64,000 nt of DNA. It comes from Gammaproteobacteria bacterium (GTDB taxonomy: Bacteria > Pseudomonadota > Gammaproteobacteria > DSM-16500). Location of the stretch: NCBI GenBank assembly GCA_013287025.1, contig JABDEN010000002.1:5021-69020 (forward strand). The letters are read 5' to 3'. The notes below the pieces were generated by a model that saw only the letters and a list, made by a program, of their open reading frames with translations, made no database searches and was not told the DNA's origin. Position numbers and translations under genes: made by a program. Below are positions 36,523 to 45,427 of this stretch, piece by piece. How positions within the stretch are numbered: position 1 is the stretch's first letter; every line of letters begins with the position of its first letter.

Positions 36523-36897
36523 TTAAAAACTTGAAAATCCTGAAATACCTGCTTGTGTTCCACTAGAACCAAACAACGTTGCACCGCCTGCGCTAAATAC
36601 GCTTGGAATGAAAAGTAATGCAGCTGAAATAAATAATAAAGCAATAGGTTGGCTCACGTGAATTTGTGTTGGGTTGTCTTTGTGCGCTTTGAACTTAACA
36701 ACTGCAGCAACACCAAAAGCCATCCCTGCAACGTAAGAACCTGCAGTAATCAATTTTGCGAGATCATTTAGGTTTGTTACCGCGGTGGCTGCAACAACAC
36801 CAATACCGGAAGCCGATGCTCCAAAAGCAACTGCCCCAAAACAACTCAATAACCCTAGTAAAATTAACATGGTTTTTTTTGTAAACTTATAGCTCAT
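36523..36897 (-). CDS. icmD: Dot/Icm protein IcmD (DotP)
   Basis: A 124-residue small membrane protein with two hydrophobic helices (about 10-30 and 85-105) and a Gly/Ala/Ser-rich central part (LAKLITAGSYVAGMAFGVAAVVKFKAHKDNP, described in pieces). This KxHKxNPTQ turn is shared with IcmC, to which it is related. It is part of the inner-membrane portion of the apparatus. Position between icmC and icmJ confirms the assignment. Confidence 0.92.
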   Translation of the reverse strand: MSYKFTKKTMLILLGLLSCFGAVAFGASASGIGVVAATAVTNLNDLAKLITAGSYVAGMAFGVAAVVKFKAHKDNPTQIHVSQPIALLFISAALLFIPSVFSAGGATLFGSSGTQAGISGFSSF

Positions 36898-36930
36898 TGC
36901 GTTCTCCTTAAAAAATAAAAAAATAAAAAT

Positions 36931-37590
36931 CTATTGTGGTGGGCTCGGTGCAAATGCCGATCCTAATCCAAACGTGTCATATATCATTTGCAGCGTATCA
37001 AAAAGATCAATTAAAAATATCCCACCAATAATGTGCGCCATCGCGCGCCCAAATTGGCCATGCTGACCACCGCCTTGTTGACCCAAATGGGTCAATATGA
37101 CCAAACCTCTGATAAAAGCAATAAGACCTACTAATTGAACGACGATAATGCAAGCATTATAAAGATCTCGCCATTTGTCATTGATCTGTTCTTCATAACC
37201 ATAGGGGGATGGATTTAACCAAAAAGTCGTGAGTCCGGCATTTAACGTAGATGGCAAATATATCATGGCAGCGCCAACAAAAATATAAAGTAAAGGCCCA
37301 CGCATGCTCGCTTCACTTGACATCATAGACCGCTGTTCGGCATATTTTTTCATTTTCATGACCCCTTCAATCACGAAAAAAAAGCCGATGACATAACAAA
37401 TAGCAGTGATTAACAGCCACACTTGCGGTAACTGTGTGGCGAGATTGGTAATAAGCTGGGTTAAACTGACCGAGTTATATAAATCATTATCTGCCGCTAT
37501 TGCAGCGCGCATAAAGAGAGGGTTCATCATGATAATAATAAAAAGCTTGCATACCCAAGGAGGCATCAAAAAATTGTTAGCATGCTTCAT
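36931..37590 (-). CDS. icmC: Dot/Icm protein IcmC (DotE)
   Basis: A 219-residue inner-membrane protein with four or so helices: about 13-32, 55-77 (ICYVIGFFFVIEGVMKM), 100-118 and 145-165, and a later one near 190. The pattern of two helices around a K-M-K-K/K-Y cytosolic turn resembles IcmD, IcmV and IcmC of Legionella. The place between icmG and icmD identifies it as IcmC/DotE. Its exact mechanistic role is not known for the family. Confidence 0.9.
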   Translation of the reverse strand: MKHANNFLMPPWVCKLFIIIMMNPLFMRAAIAADNDLYNSVSLTQLITNLATQLPQVWLLITAICYVIGFFFVIEGVMKMKKYAEQRSMMSSEASMRGPLLYIFVGAAMIYLPSTLNAGLTTFWLNPSPYGYEEQINDKWRDLYNACIIVVQLVGLIAFIRGLVILTHLGQQGGGQHGQFGRAMAHIIGGIFLIDLFDTLQMIYDTFGLGSAFAPSPPQ

Positions 37591-37614
37591 AAAACCCTCA
37601 CATTCTTTCTTGAT

Positions 37615-38499
37615 TTATTCCACATTCATTCCATAGGATAAAGCAACCACGCGATTTCCGGTATCAATTTCAACAATACCGTCATAAGGATCAATCTTAG
37701 TGATGCGGCCATAATTCCGTAGAATATCACCCTCGGCTACTGTTACTGTATCACCGGATTCTGACTTAAGCCAAGCCCGTCCTGGAATAATTGCTTGGAC
37801 GGTATAGTTGATTTTGGGCTCACCTCGGTTTGCCACCCCGCTTGAATGGGTAACTGTGACAGCGGGTTCTTCCCGTGCGGCTTGACTGATTTGCTGTAAA
37901 TTGCTTTCTATGCGGTTCATTTTTTTGGAGATTTCATCCATTTTGCCGCGCATCATGTTTTCTTGCATTTCGTAATCGGATATTTTTTGAGCATATTCCG
38001 TTTGCAAAAGATTCATCATCGCGGAAGTTTGTTGTTCAAGCGCAGTTAAACGTTCATCTATTTTTTTTATGTCTTCAGCCCCTGGAGGTGGTGTCGGTGC
38101 AACGACTGTCGCCATCGCCGGTTGTTGCTGTTCCACCACTTTGGGCGGTGGAGGCGTTTCTTGTTTCACTACGACAGGTTCTGCAGGCCTCGTCACCGGG
38201 GTAACAGCAGGTGCGGTTTTGATTTCACTTAATACATCTGCCGTGGGAGATTTGGAAGGGCTTAGCATTTTATAAACCAATGCCATTAACACAATAAATA
38301 TAACACCACCGATAATAGCTCGACGGCGCGGGTTGATATTGCTTAATTTGGCAAGAATCGATTCCTTAGGCGGTGCTGCATTGCCATTTTCCGCAGAGGC
38401 TTTCGGAGACTCATCAACATCAAAATTCATTTGATCATCAGAAAAATGATACTCTTCTTCTTCATCTTCATAACGCTCTTCGTCTTTTTCATTTACCAT
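37615..38499 (-). CDS. icmG: Dot/Icm protein IcmG (DotF)
   Basis: A 294-residue bitopic inner-membrane protein. An acidic cytosolic N-terminus (DEERYEDEEEEYHF), a membrane helix (about 60-77, RAIIGGVIFIVLMALVYKML), a Pro/Val-rich stretch, a coiled coil (about 135-205) and a C-terminal beta domain (YTVQAIIPGRAWLKSESGDTVTVAEGD) are seen. DotF contributes to the periplasmic wheel and spokes of the core complex. The layout matches Legionella DotF (269 residues). Confidence 0.93.
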   Translation of the reverse strand: MVNEKDEERYEDEEEEYHFSDDQMNFDVDESPKASAENGNAAPPKESILAKLSNINPRRRAIIGGVIFIVLMALVYKMLSPSKSPTADVLSEIKTAPAVTPVTRPAEPVVVKQETPPPPKVVEQQQPAMATVVAPTPPPGAEDIKKIDERLTALEQQTSAMMNLLQTEYAQKISDYEMQENMMRGKMDEISKKMNRIESNLQQISQAAREEPAVTVTHSSGVANRGEPKINYTVQAIIPGRAWLKSESGDTVTVAEGDILRNYGRITKIDPYDGIVEIDTGNRVVALSYGMNVE

Positions 38500-38541
38500 A
38501 ATTTAAGCCTCTCAAATGACAATTTTTTCCGCAATGACATT

Positions 38542-40947
38542 CTACGGTGTCGTTGATACTGTTGTTGTCGTCACTGCATTGGGTACTGTGGTCGTCGTGA
38601 CCGTTTTAACGGGTACATCTTCATCGGTCACTTCCGATGCAAACAATATGCCTATACCGACACCGGCATAAATTTTGACAGTCGTGGGTCTATTCAAATT
38701 CTCAAGTGCAATTTCATTCAAGTTAGTACCGATTTGACCGATACCCACTGCAATTTTACTACCAGGACTCAATTCTGGATGATCGGTACTGGTACCGAAA
38801 ATACCTGTCGTGCTTGTACCAGCATTCGTAATTGCGCTTGAATATCCCTGTACAAATGAAGATGCCATCATGAGACCCCATCTTGACAAATAATGATGAT
38901 CGACCTCGTTTGCCATCACCGTTCTTGCCGTGTCAGGATCGATAGCATAAGCCGAAATAGATTTTGCAGAAGGCCAGTCTGTTTCGTCCATCTGCGTGAA
39001 GTTTAAGCTCACTTTATCTTGGCCTTGGGCAAGCGATAATTTTCCTAATAATTTAGCGCCCTTAAATTTGCCTTCGATAATGGTTGCCATCACTGGTGTA
39101 TCTGGATAATCGCTATCAACCGCCGTATCTAACACAGCAAAATAAATCGTACCGGATTTGATGAGGGCAGGTTTTTTGATAACTTTTTCGCCGGCACCCC
39201 CCGCAATGGCACCGGGTAACGTGCCACCAGGGCCTGCGCCCTCTCCTGGTTTTTCAGGATTGAAACTGCCTTCCGAATGACTCATGGTTGCCGGTGCCCA
39301 AACGGTATTTATTAAATTTTGCGCCTGTCCAGACATCGCATTTTGTAATGCTTGAATTCGTTCTAAACGATTATCTTTAACTTGTTCGGCCGCTTGCACG
39401 GGAATATTTTCAAAATTTTCTACTGGGGCTGCGGTTTCCGCGGTTGCGTTTTGTACGCTTTCTTGCAAAGCAGCATATTCTGGTAATACGGTTTCTGTAC
39501 CCGGTACTGCCCCGCCCGTCGGACGAATACTTGCTTGGTATTGTTGTAACAATGCTTGCGCTTCAGTAGGCGAGATAATGCCGGCTTGCACTGCTTTTTT
39601 TAATTCATCGGCATAAGCACTGGGTGTCGCATTATTAGCTTGCAAACTGAGTAAACGTTTAGCGAGATCACCTGCGGCTCCCCCTTTCGCAACCAATGCA
39701 CCAATAGGACCTGCCGCTTGGATGGTTCCTTGTAATGATTTGTAATCATTGAGTAAAGCGTTAGCCGTTTCTTTAGAAATTTTGCCATCATCTACTAATT
39801 TTTTGAGGGCTGCAGCGTAGGCGTCAAGCGGTGCATTTTGACTTTGTAAACCTTCTAATAATTTTTCTGCATCGGGTGGTACTTGACCATTCGCCGCTAA
39901 TTTTCTTAAATTTGCTAAAGCCGCTTCTTTGGCTCGTATCACATCTTGCACACCTGGTGCGGAACCATTTAATCGTCCTTTTTGATAATCCTGAATTAAT
40001 TTGTTAGCAACCGCAGGTGTGAGTTTGCCTTCTGCGACTAATCGATTAATTGCATCAGTGTACTCATTCACGGGTACATTTTTGTTTTGCATTTCTTCAA
40101 GCATTTTTAAAACGTCAGGCGTGATCTGTCCTTCTTTCGCCATTTGTCGCAAACGGAAAATGCCTTCTTTCGCCCCTTCCTTCGCCAATTGCTGCGTATA
40201 TTGCGCAAGCAAATTGCCGGCAGTCTCTGGGGAAATTTTACCTTCACGCACTAATCGTTGTAATTCTGCTGCGTATTCAGCAGGCGTCACTTGCATTTTT
40301 TGTAACTCTAACAATTCTGTTGCGTTGGCTAACGGCAATCTGCCCGATTTAATCATGTTATCCATCATTTTTGCACTGGCATTCACTAATGCATTGGTAT
40401 GTTGTTTTTTATATTTTTCTAATAATGCACGCGCCTCTTCGGGCGTTAATTTGCCAGCCTTCACTAATGCGTCTAACGCCGCCGCATATTCATCCACTGA
40501 GACATTGCGATTGGCAAGGTCTTTCAGCATATCTGCGGTTTCGCGATTGATTTTACCTTTATCCAATAAACTTTGAACTTCTGCATTCACATCTGGTGTA
40601 TCAGGATTGGGACACATAAAACAACCGGATTCTCCACCCGCTACATTCAACACAGTTGGAATGGCAGATGCGCCTGCACCTTGCTGTCTTGCTTCTTCAA
40701 TACGTCTTAAATTGGCCTCTTCGACCGATTGCTGATATTCGGGTGAAATTTCCCCCCCGGGAACCGATACTAAATTTTTGGGTGCATTAGCAACGCGAGC
40801 GGTCGCATTAGATGTCGCACTTCCAAAAAAATAAACGGCTAAATAAACCGCAAATGACACACCAACCACAGCTGCAAATAGAAGAAACATTCTGGATTTT
40901 GCATCAATATTCGAGAATAGCTTAAACTCTGGTAGTTTTAATGCCAT
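38542..40947 (-). CDS. icmE: Dot/Icm core protein IcmE (DotG), VirB10-like
   Basis: 801 residues, spanning the envelope as the central channel. A membrane helix lies near 20-45. Between about 130 and 490 are five related helical modules, each about 60-80 residues, with the pattern E-Y-A-x-A-L-x-x-L-V-x-x-G-K-L-T-P-E-x-A-x-x-L-L-x-x-Y. The C-terminal third (about 600-780) is the VirB10-type domain (KKPALIKSGTIYFAVLDTAV, MASSFVQGYS). Legionella DotG (1048 residues) instead carries many pentapeptide-type repeats in its middle. The start overlaps the icmK stop by one base (TGATG). Confidence 0.95.
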   Translation of the reverse strand: MALKLPEFKLFSNIDAKSRMFLLFAAVVGVSFAVYLAVYFFGSATSNATARVANAPKNLVSVPGGEISPEYQQSVEEANLRRIEEARQQGAGASAIPTVLNVAGGESGCFMCPNPDTPDVNAEVQSLLDKGKINRETADMLKDLANRNVSVDEYAAALDALVKAGKLTPEEARALLEKYKKQHTNALVNASAKMMDNMIKSGRLPLANATELLELQKMQVTPAEYAAELQRLVREGKISPETAGNLLAQYTQQLAKEGAKEGIFRLRQMAKEGQITPDVLKMLEEMQNKNVPVNEYTDAINRLVAEGKLTPAVANKLIQDYQKGRLNGSAPGVQDVIRAKEAALANLRKLAANGQVPPDAEKLLEGLQSQNAPLDAYAAALKKLVDDGKISKETANALLNDYKSLQGTIQAAGPIGALVAKGGAAGDLAKRLLSLQANNATPSAYADELKKAVQAGIISPTEAQALLQQYQASIRPTGGAVPGTETVLPEYAALQESVQNATAETAAPVENFENIPVQAAEQVKDNRLERIQALQNAMSGQAQNLINTVWAPATMSHSEGSFNPEKPGEGAGPGGTLPGAIAGGAGEKVIKKPALIKSGTIYFAVLDTAVDSDYPDTPVMATIIEGKFKGAKLLGKLSLAQGQDKVSLNFTQMDETDWPSAKSISAYAIDPDTARTVMANEVDHHYLSRWGLMMASSFVQGYSSAITNAGTSTTGIFGTSTDHPELSPGSKIAVGIGQIGTNLNEIALENLNRPTTVKIYAGVGIGILFASEVTDEDVPVKTVTTTTVPNAVTTTTVSTTP

Positions 40948-42032
40948 CAGAATCCCTCTATTTTAAGTTCGACAGGATTGCCATACTGAGAAATGAGCAC
41001 AGAGGAACTTCTCTGTATTTCGAAAGCTTGCATACCATCAGGGCTCACCATTCGACCAATCCACCCCGGAGAAAGCACAGCAAATCGCGTGCGCAAATAC
41101 ATTTTATCGCCTAACACCCACGCTTGGCCATCGCCGCCACGCACTGTTAATTGCTTGCTGCCAGCTGGTGCAACACCATCTAATACACTAAGTAAAAGTT
41201 GATTCGCGCTATTGGGTAAACCCGTGCCCGTCGGGAGCGCCGTCGCATTCGGTCCAATACCCGGCACATGAATATCGGTTCGATAATCCACCACGCGTTG
41301 CCCGAAAACTAAAGACATCGTAATAGGTGTTGGTAAACCCACTAATCGAATAATTAAATCACTATCTCCGTAAGGCGAAACCGCTTGTAATAATAAAACA
41401 TTACTTTTGCCATCCCATTGCGGTGCCCCTAACTTACGTGGGTCACCAATATCAAAAGAAGCAATCGGCCATGGTGATCCCGTTGAATCCACAAACACTA
41501 ACGATGAAATGTAACCTTGCGATAAACGAATCGCTGGCGGTGTCGTGCCTGGTGCCAAATTAATGATTAATGTACTTGAAACTGGCTTAGGCGGAATATT
41601 GGCAGGTATCGCTGCTGCACGTTGTTGCACATCCACCTGTTGTCGTAATTTCACGACTTGTTGCGGCGTTAAAGGTACATTTTGTTGGACTAAACCTTCA
41701 AATGCGGCATCAGATTCGGGAGACGGTGGCACCGTAGGTTTTGGTGCAGAATCTAGCATGACTTTTTGGTTTTCTTCAAAAGACATCGGGGGCGTTAACA
41801 CCTCATCGCCAGAACCGTTCACATAAACCATGGTCGGAGATTTTTTGACGGTTTTTTTCCGCACTATCGTTTTCGAATTTTGCATAAAAGGCGGTGGTGG
41901 AATATGTGCTTGGTTATTTTTCTGTATCCATTCTTGAAAATCTGCACGATCTGCCACGTCTTCGGCAAAGCTCGAAGAAATAAAACATACCGTGAAAGAA
42001 AAAAGGACTAAAGCAATAAAGTTTTTATTCAT
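40947..42032 (-). CDS. icmK: Dot/Icm outer-membrane core protein IcmK (DotH)
   Basis: A 361-residue secreted protein of the outer-membrane core. It has a Sec signal peptide (KNFIALVLFSFTVCFISSSFAE), a Pro-rich N-terminal region, and the DotH/VirB9-like beta domains (IRLSQGYISSLVFVDSTGSPWPI, VLDGVAPAGSKQLTVRGGDGQAWVLGDKMYLRTR, described in pieces). The frame is open up to 42113 inside icmL, but ATG at 42032 starts exactly at the signal peptide and follows the icmL stop. It pairs with the DotG that follows. Confidence 0.93.
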   Translation of the reverse strand: MNKNFIALVLFSFTVCFISSSFAEDVADRADFQEWIQKNNQAHIPPPPFMQNSKTIVRKKTVKKSPTMVYVNGSGDEVLTPPMSFEENQKVMLDSAPKPTVPPSPESDAAFEGLVQQNVPLTPQQVVKLRQQVDVQQRAAAIPANIPPKPVSSTLIINLAPGTTPPAIRLSQGYISSLVFVDSTGSPWPIASFDIGDPRKLGAPQWDGKSNVLLLQAVSPYGDSDLIIRLVGLPTPITMSLVFGQRVVDYRTDIHVPGIGPNATALPTGTGLPNSANQLLLSVLDGVAPAGSKQLTVRGGDGQAWVLGDKMYLRTRFAVLSPGWIGRMVSPDGMQAFEIQRSSSVLISQYGNPVELKIEGF

Positions 42033-42033
42033 T

Positions 42034-42723
42034 TTATGTTGTCGTCCCCCTTGGATTTTGAGTATTTTGAGCAGGCCTATTGCGGGCACCAAGCATAATA
42101 TTTTCGATAGCAATACCAGAAATATTATTCATCGTTGGCACACGGACTACGAGGGCTCGTATCATGGGATTTTGATCGTTCATATTTTTATTGAGACTGA
42201 TGTAATTTATTTTTAGTCCCATTTGTAACCACCACCCGTATCTGCCATCTTGAAGTACACCTTTTTCTATAATTTGCGGCGCGTTTTCGGCTTGACTTTT
42301 CACAAACACTTTTGCGTCTACTATTGTATCTTGAACTGCATAGTTATTCAGAAAATCTAAATAAATTTTCCAACCATTTTCTGTAAAATATTGTTGATAG
42401 CTTTTTAACTGATCAGGGTAATGATAAAAATCAAAAACAAAAACAGTCTGTAATGCATTACTAAAAAATTGTCTGACATCCGCATCATTCACATAAGGCT
42501 GATTCAGAGGGGGACTCATCACCACGCGGAAATTATCATAAGTATTAAATATGATGGGCTTTGGTTTAGTCACGTATAGATAAATAAAGGTTGCGATGAT
42601 ACAAACGATGGAAATTAAAATCATGATGAAAGAAAAAAAAACTTTACGAAAACCATCACGATAAAAATCGCTTCTGAGACGAATCGTTTGTAATTTTTCT
42701 TCCGCCACGTTGACTTCTCGCAT
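42034..42723 (-). CDS. icmL: IcmL (DotI) family protein, copy 3
   Basis: A 229-residue inner-membrane protein of the DotI family, a VirB8-like component that forms the DotI-DotJ ring. There is a cytosolic N-terminus with R-x-x-F-Y-R-D, a membrane helix (about 30-53) and a periplasmic NTF2-like domain (FVFDFYHYPDQLKSYQQYFTENGWKIYLDFL, in pieces; LVVRVPTMNNISGIAIENIMLG). It is directly in front of icmK as icmL is in Legionella. Two more paralogues lie upstream; which one is the true orthologue of DotI is not certain. Confidence 0.88.
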   Translation of the reverse strand: MREVNVAEEKLQTIRLRSDFYRDGFRKVFFSFIMILISIVCIIATFIYLYVTKPKPIIFNTYDNFRVVMSPPLNQPYVNDADVRQFFSNALQTVFVFDFYHYPDQLKSYQQYFTENGWKIYLDFLNNYAVQDTIVDAKVFVKSQAENAPQIIEKGVLQDGRYGWWLQMGLKINYISLNKNMNDQNPMIRALVVRVPTMNNISGIAIENIMLGARNRPAQNTQNPRGTTT

Positions 42724-42841
42724 CGTTCAAAACTTAAGAACGTCAAAAAATATTAATCTATATAATACAGGAAATTAAAATGAACTTCGAGATTAATGTG
42801 AGAATGCTATTACGTTCGTCGGACCTAGGCAACTTATAACC

Positions 42842-42962
42842 CGTCGTCCCGCGACTTGTTCGCGGGATCCAGTGACAGCAGCAATGCCATTCTGGATCCC
42901 GCGAACAAGTCGCGGGACGACGGTTGTGTAGAGACCTATGATGCTTTTAGCTGGCATGACAG
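42842..42962. repeat. Palindromic repeat, family A, with half of the outer shell
   Basis: A full family A palindrome (42842-42922, inner ACTTGTTCGCGGGATCC in both arms) followed by GGTTGTGTAGAGACCTATGATGC..AGCTGGCATGACA (42922-42962), the right half of the composite shell seen at 20071 and 50209. The left half is missing, so this is a truncated composite. It divides two icmL paralogues. Confidence 0.9.
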
Positions 42963-42974
42963 CTCGTCTTAGAA

Positions 42975-43661
42975 CTAGCGCATTATTGTATTTGCTCGAG
43001 GTGATGTATTAATTAATTCTTTCACCATGCTTAACACGGCCAAACCCTGATAACTTTGTAGCAGTGGTTTTCGCTGTACCACAACATTGACTTTATAAGT
43101 TGCAGTACTACTACTACCTGGCGTATTTAAATATAAAGGTGGTTTTAATCGTGTTTCTTTCAAAATCATTTCGATTCTCCATGCATACTCACCTTTGATG
43201 GGGCTTGCATTAAGCACAACCGGTGCACTTGTCACTTTACTAATCCATACTTCTTTTCGTTCTAACATTGCGACTAAGTTAAGGGATGCTTTTAAACCTT
43301 TCATATATTCCGCCCACGCATAATCCGAAAAATATTTTTGCGAATCTTGCAATTGTGAGCGATAATTTACAAAATCAAATGAATTACCAGATTCAATCGC
43401 TTTAATAACCCAAGCATTCACTTCACCAATGGCTAAAGGTAATTCCAAAGGGGTTTCTTGAATAAGAACGCCATCATCATTGGCCACAAAATAAAGTGGT
43501 TTAGATGAATTATTTAATACATAGCTTAAAAGCATGCTCAGACAAATAATCACCACCAACGCAAGTAGCGAAACACCGAACATCAAATGAAATTTCTTTC
43601 TATAAAAAGCATTACGCTTATGCACTAACTCTAATGCATCGCTTGCGTTTTCGTTTATCAT
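42975..43661 (-). CDS. IcmL (DotI) family protein, copy 2
   Basis: A 228-residue DotI-family protein with the same plan: cytosolic N-terminus containing RNAFYRKKF, a membrane helix (about 30-52), then an NTF2-like periplasmic domain (SFDFVNYRSQLQDSQKYFSDYAWAEYMKGL, in pieces). The signature pair near the end (VNVVVQRKPLLQSYQGLAVLSMV) is looser than in copy 1. Probably a subunit or variant of the DotI ring. Separated from copy 3 by a palindromic repeat and from copy 1 by 18 bases. Confidence 0.87.
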   Translation of the reverse strand: MINENASDALELVHKRNAFYRKKFHLMFGVSLLALVVIICLSMLLSYVLNNSSKPLYFVANDDGVLIQETPLELPLAIGEVNAWVIKAIESGNSFDFVNYRSQLQDSQKYFSDYAWAEYMKGLKASLNLVAMLERKEVWISKVTSAPVVLNASPIKGEYAWRIEMILKETRLKPPLYLNTPGSSSTATYKVNVVVQRKPLLQSYQGLAVLSMVKELINTSPRANTIMR

Positions 43662-43679
43662 ACATACACCTTAGATCTG

Positions 43680-44285
43680 CTACATTGAAAATTGATCAAT
43701 ACCAATTCCGACAGGGTTTTTCGTGGTTGGAACTTTGACAATCACGAGTGTCACTCGATAAGTTCGAGTGGAGGAATTACTTGCTGCTTCATAAGTGACG
43801 AGAAAAGGTATTTGCAACCGCCAAGCTTGATCATAATCGGAAAAGCTGCCTTGATTTGCAATGACAACTTGCCCATTCACTGCACTATTAGTATTTAATT
43901 GATTTTGTCTTAATGTTTGAATCACCCCTTGAATAGAAGCAAGAAAAGCATTTAATCCACTATTGGTAAAATAAGGCCTCACTTTGGCTTCAATTTCACT
44001 ATCACTTTCATAAAATTTATAAGTATAAACATCAATGGCGGCTTTGCTCGCCCATTTAATAATCGTACTAGATAATAAATTAGGCTCATCTAATGCGGTC
44101 AATTCAAACACTTCGCGTTTTGGTGTCACTGCTGAAAAATGCGGAAGCGGCCGGTTTTCTACGAAATACATTAACAAAAACATCAATCCAATAAGAAAAA
44201 CTAATGCCATTATTAATATTGCGATTAAGGTCGGAAAATATCGATAGTCATCTTCTAAGTGATGGACATGCTTCATTTTTGGCAT
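43680..44285 (-). CDS. icmL: IcmL (DotI) family protein, copy 1
   Basis: A 201-residue DotI-family protein: membrane helix about 19-43, NTF2-like periplasmic domain (VYTYKFYESDSEIEAKVRPYFT) and the C-terminal LVIVKVPTTKNPVGIGIDQFSM, which is the closest of the three to Legionella DotI as I recall it. The N-terminal cytosolic part lacks the F-Y-R-D motif of the others. The frame is open to 44324, but ATG at 44285 has AGGA eight bases upstream; the start overlaps the icmM stop. It is next to icmM, the DotI partner DotJ. Confidence 0.87.
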   Translation of the reverse strand: MPKMKHVHHLEDDYRYFPTLIAILIMALVFLIGLMFLLMYFVENRPLPHFSAVTPKREVFELTALDEPNLLSSTIIKWASKAAIDVYTYKFYESDSEIEAKVRPYFTNSGLNAFLASIQGVIQTLRQNQLNTNSAVNGQVVIANQGSFSDYDQAWRLQIPFLVTYEAASNSSTRTYRVTLVIVKVPTTKNPVGIGIDQFSM

Positions 44286-44518
44286 TGGTTTAATCCTACA
44301 AACCGACTTTCTCTCATGCACCATTCATATAGCTGCCCATTTGTCGTTGACACATAATAGGCACGAGCTTTTGGAAAAAAAATAAAATATAGATTGAGAA
44401 ATACCAATATTAAAATCACACTCATTAAAAAAAGAATGACTTTGAGTATCTTGTGATAAAGGTCACGATAAAAATGACTTTGAAATCTTGGCATATCCTC
44501 TCGATGACCGATCATCAA
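44273..44518 (-). CDS. icmM: Dot/Icm protein IcmM (DotJ)
   Basis: An 81-residue truncated DotI paralogue: F-Y-R-D at residues 16-19 (SHFYRDLYHK), one membrane helix (about 24-49) and a short periplasmic piece ending in NQCQK. DotJ of Legionella is likewise a small DotI-like protein that associates with DotI in the inner membrane. Two cysteines near the end may matter (EWCMRES, NQCQK). Overlaps the start of copy 1 of icmL. Confidence 0.87.
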   Translation of the reverse strand: MMIGHREDMPRFQSHFYRDLYHKILKVILFLMSVILILVFLNLYFIFFPKARAYYVSTTNGQLYEWCMRESRFVGLNQCQK

Positions 44519-44524
44519 TGCTTC

Positions 44525-45262
44525 CTATATATAGAGTTTTTCTAAAGTTATTTCAATCCGATAATTATCACTACCCCAATTGCCGTTATTGGCGGTGACA
44601 AGCTTGCATCCGCCGTAACCTTCCGCATATAACAATCGTGTATTCAATCGTCGATTCCACATATAGCGCATGATTTTTTCTGCTTGCTGTTTCGAAAGCA
44701 TGATACTGACATCTTCAGGTTCGATGGCGCTCGTATACCCTGCAATTTTCACCGACATATTGGGATACCGATTGATAAATTGGACGACTAAATCCAAGGT
44801 CTCATATGACGCCGCTAATAAATGAGAAGTCATATAATCAAATAATACAAAAGAAGGAATCACTATTAAAATTTGATCGCCGAGTTGTACCACTTGGACA
44901 TTGCGATTAATGAGTTTGTCCGCAAGTGTTGTGTGCGAATCGATGTAAGCACCAATGGCACCCCCGAAAATGGCACCGACTCCAAGACCTGGTAACACGC
45001 CCGAGCCACCGGAAATAGCAGCACCTGTCAATGCACCGGCGGTACCGCCAATCATAATACCTTTTGTCCGTTGCGTAGAATTTTGATAAGCGTCACGCAA
45101 GCCGCCTTCGGAATGAGAAAATTGATAACTGGTTTCGAGGTAGGCTTGATCTGCTTCACTCGCAGCGCCTCTTTGTGCCGCAGAAGAGGCACATCCATGA
45201 AGAGAAATGACGAATAGTATAAAAATAATTATTTGTAATGGTTTCCAAATTGTTATTGTCAT
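44525..45262 (-). CDS. icmN: Dot/Icm-associated OmpA-like lipoprotein IcmN (DotK)
   Basis: A 245-residue lipoprotein with signal and lipobox (FVISLHGC), a glycine-zipper hairpin (GIMIGGTAGALTGAAISGG.., GLGVGAIFGGAIGAYI, about 70-112) and a C-terminal OmpA-like peptidoglycan-binding domain (SVKIAGYTSAIEPEDVSIMLSKQQAEKIMRYMW, in pieces). DotK of Legionella is an OmpA-like lipoprotein of the outer-membrane core and sits at this place next to icmM. The glycine zipper is an addition to the simple plan. ATG at 45262 starts right before the signal; the longer frame to 45322 lacks support. Confidence 0.88.
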   Translation of the reverse strand: MTITIWKPLQIIIFILFVISLHGCASSAAQRGAASEADQAYLETSYQFSHSEGGLRDAYQNSTQRTKGIMIGGTAGALTGAAISGGSGVLPGLGVGAIFGGAIGAYIDSHTTLADKLINRNVQVVQLGDQILIVIPSFVLFDYMTSHLLAASYETLDLVVQFINRYPNMSVKIAGYTSAIEPEDVSIMLSKQQAEKIMRYMWNRRLNTRLLYAEGYGGCKLVTANNGNWGSDNYRIEITLEKLYI

Positions 45263-45334
45263 TCCATCTCTCTGCTTTGTTTTTAGTTTTATTATTTTCA
45301 ACTGTTTTTGGTAAAAACACAATAATTAGTGTCA

Positions 45335-45415
45335 CTGTCATTCCCGCGCAGGCGGAATCCATTCATAGCACACTTATCCTCTACAAATGGATCCCCGCCT
45401 GCGCGGGGATGACAG
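45335..45415. repeat. Palindromic repeat, family C
   Basis: Arms CTGTCATTCCCGCGCAGGCG.. and ..CGCCTGCGCGGGGATGACAG with about 36 bases between them, in the divergent gap between icmN and pagP. The right arm ends immediately before the pagP start. Confidence 0.85.
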
Positions 45416-45427
45416 GGTAAAAAAACA

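Noticed and set aside
40001..40576. A 191-codon plus-strand open frame
   Set aside because: It lies antisense within icmE, whose repeats and VirB10-like domain are clearly real; the frame is a by-product of codon bias and Ala/Leu-rich repeats.
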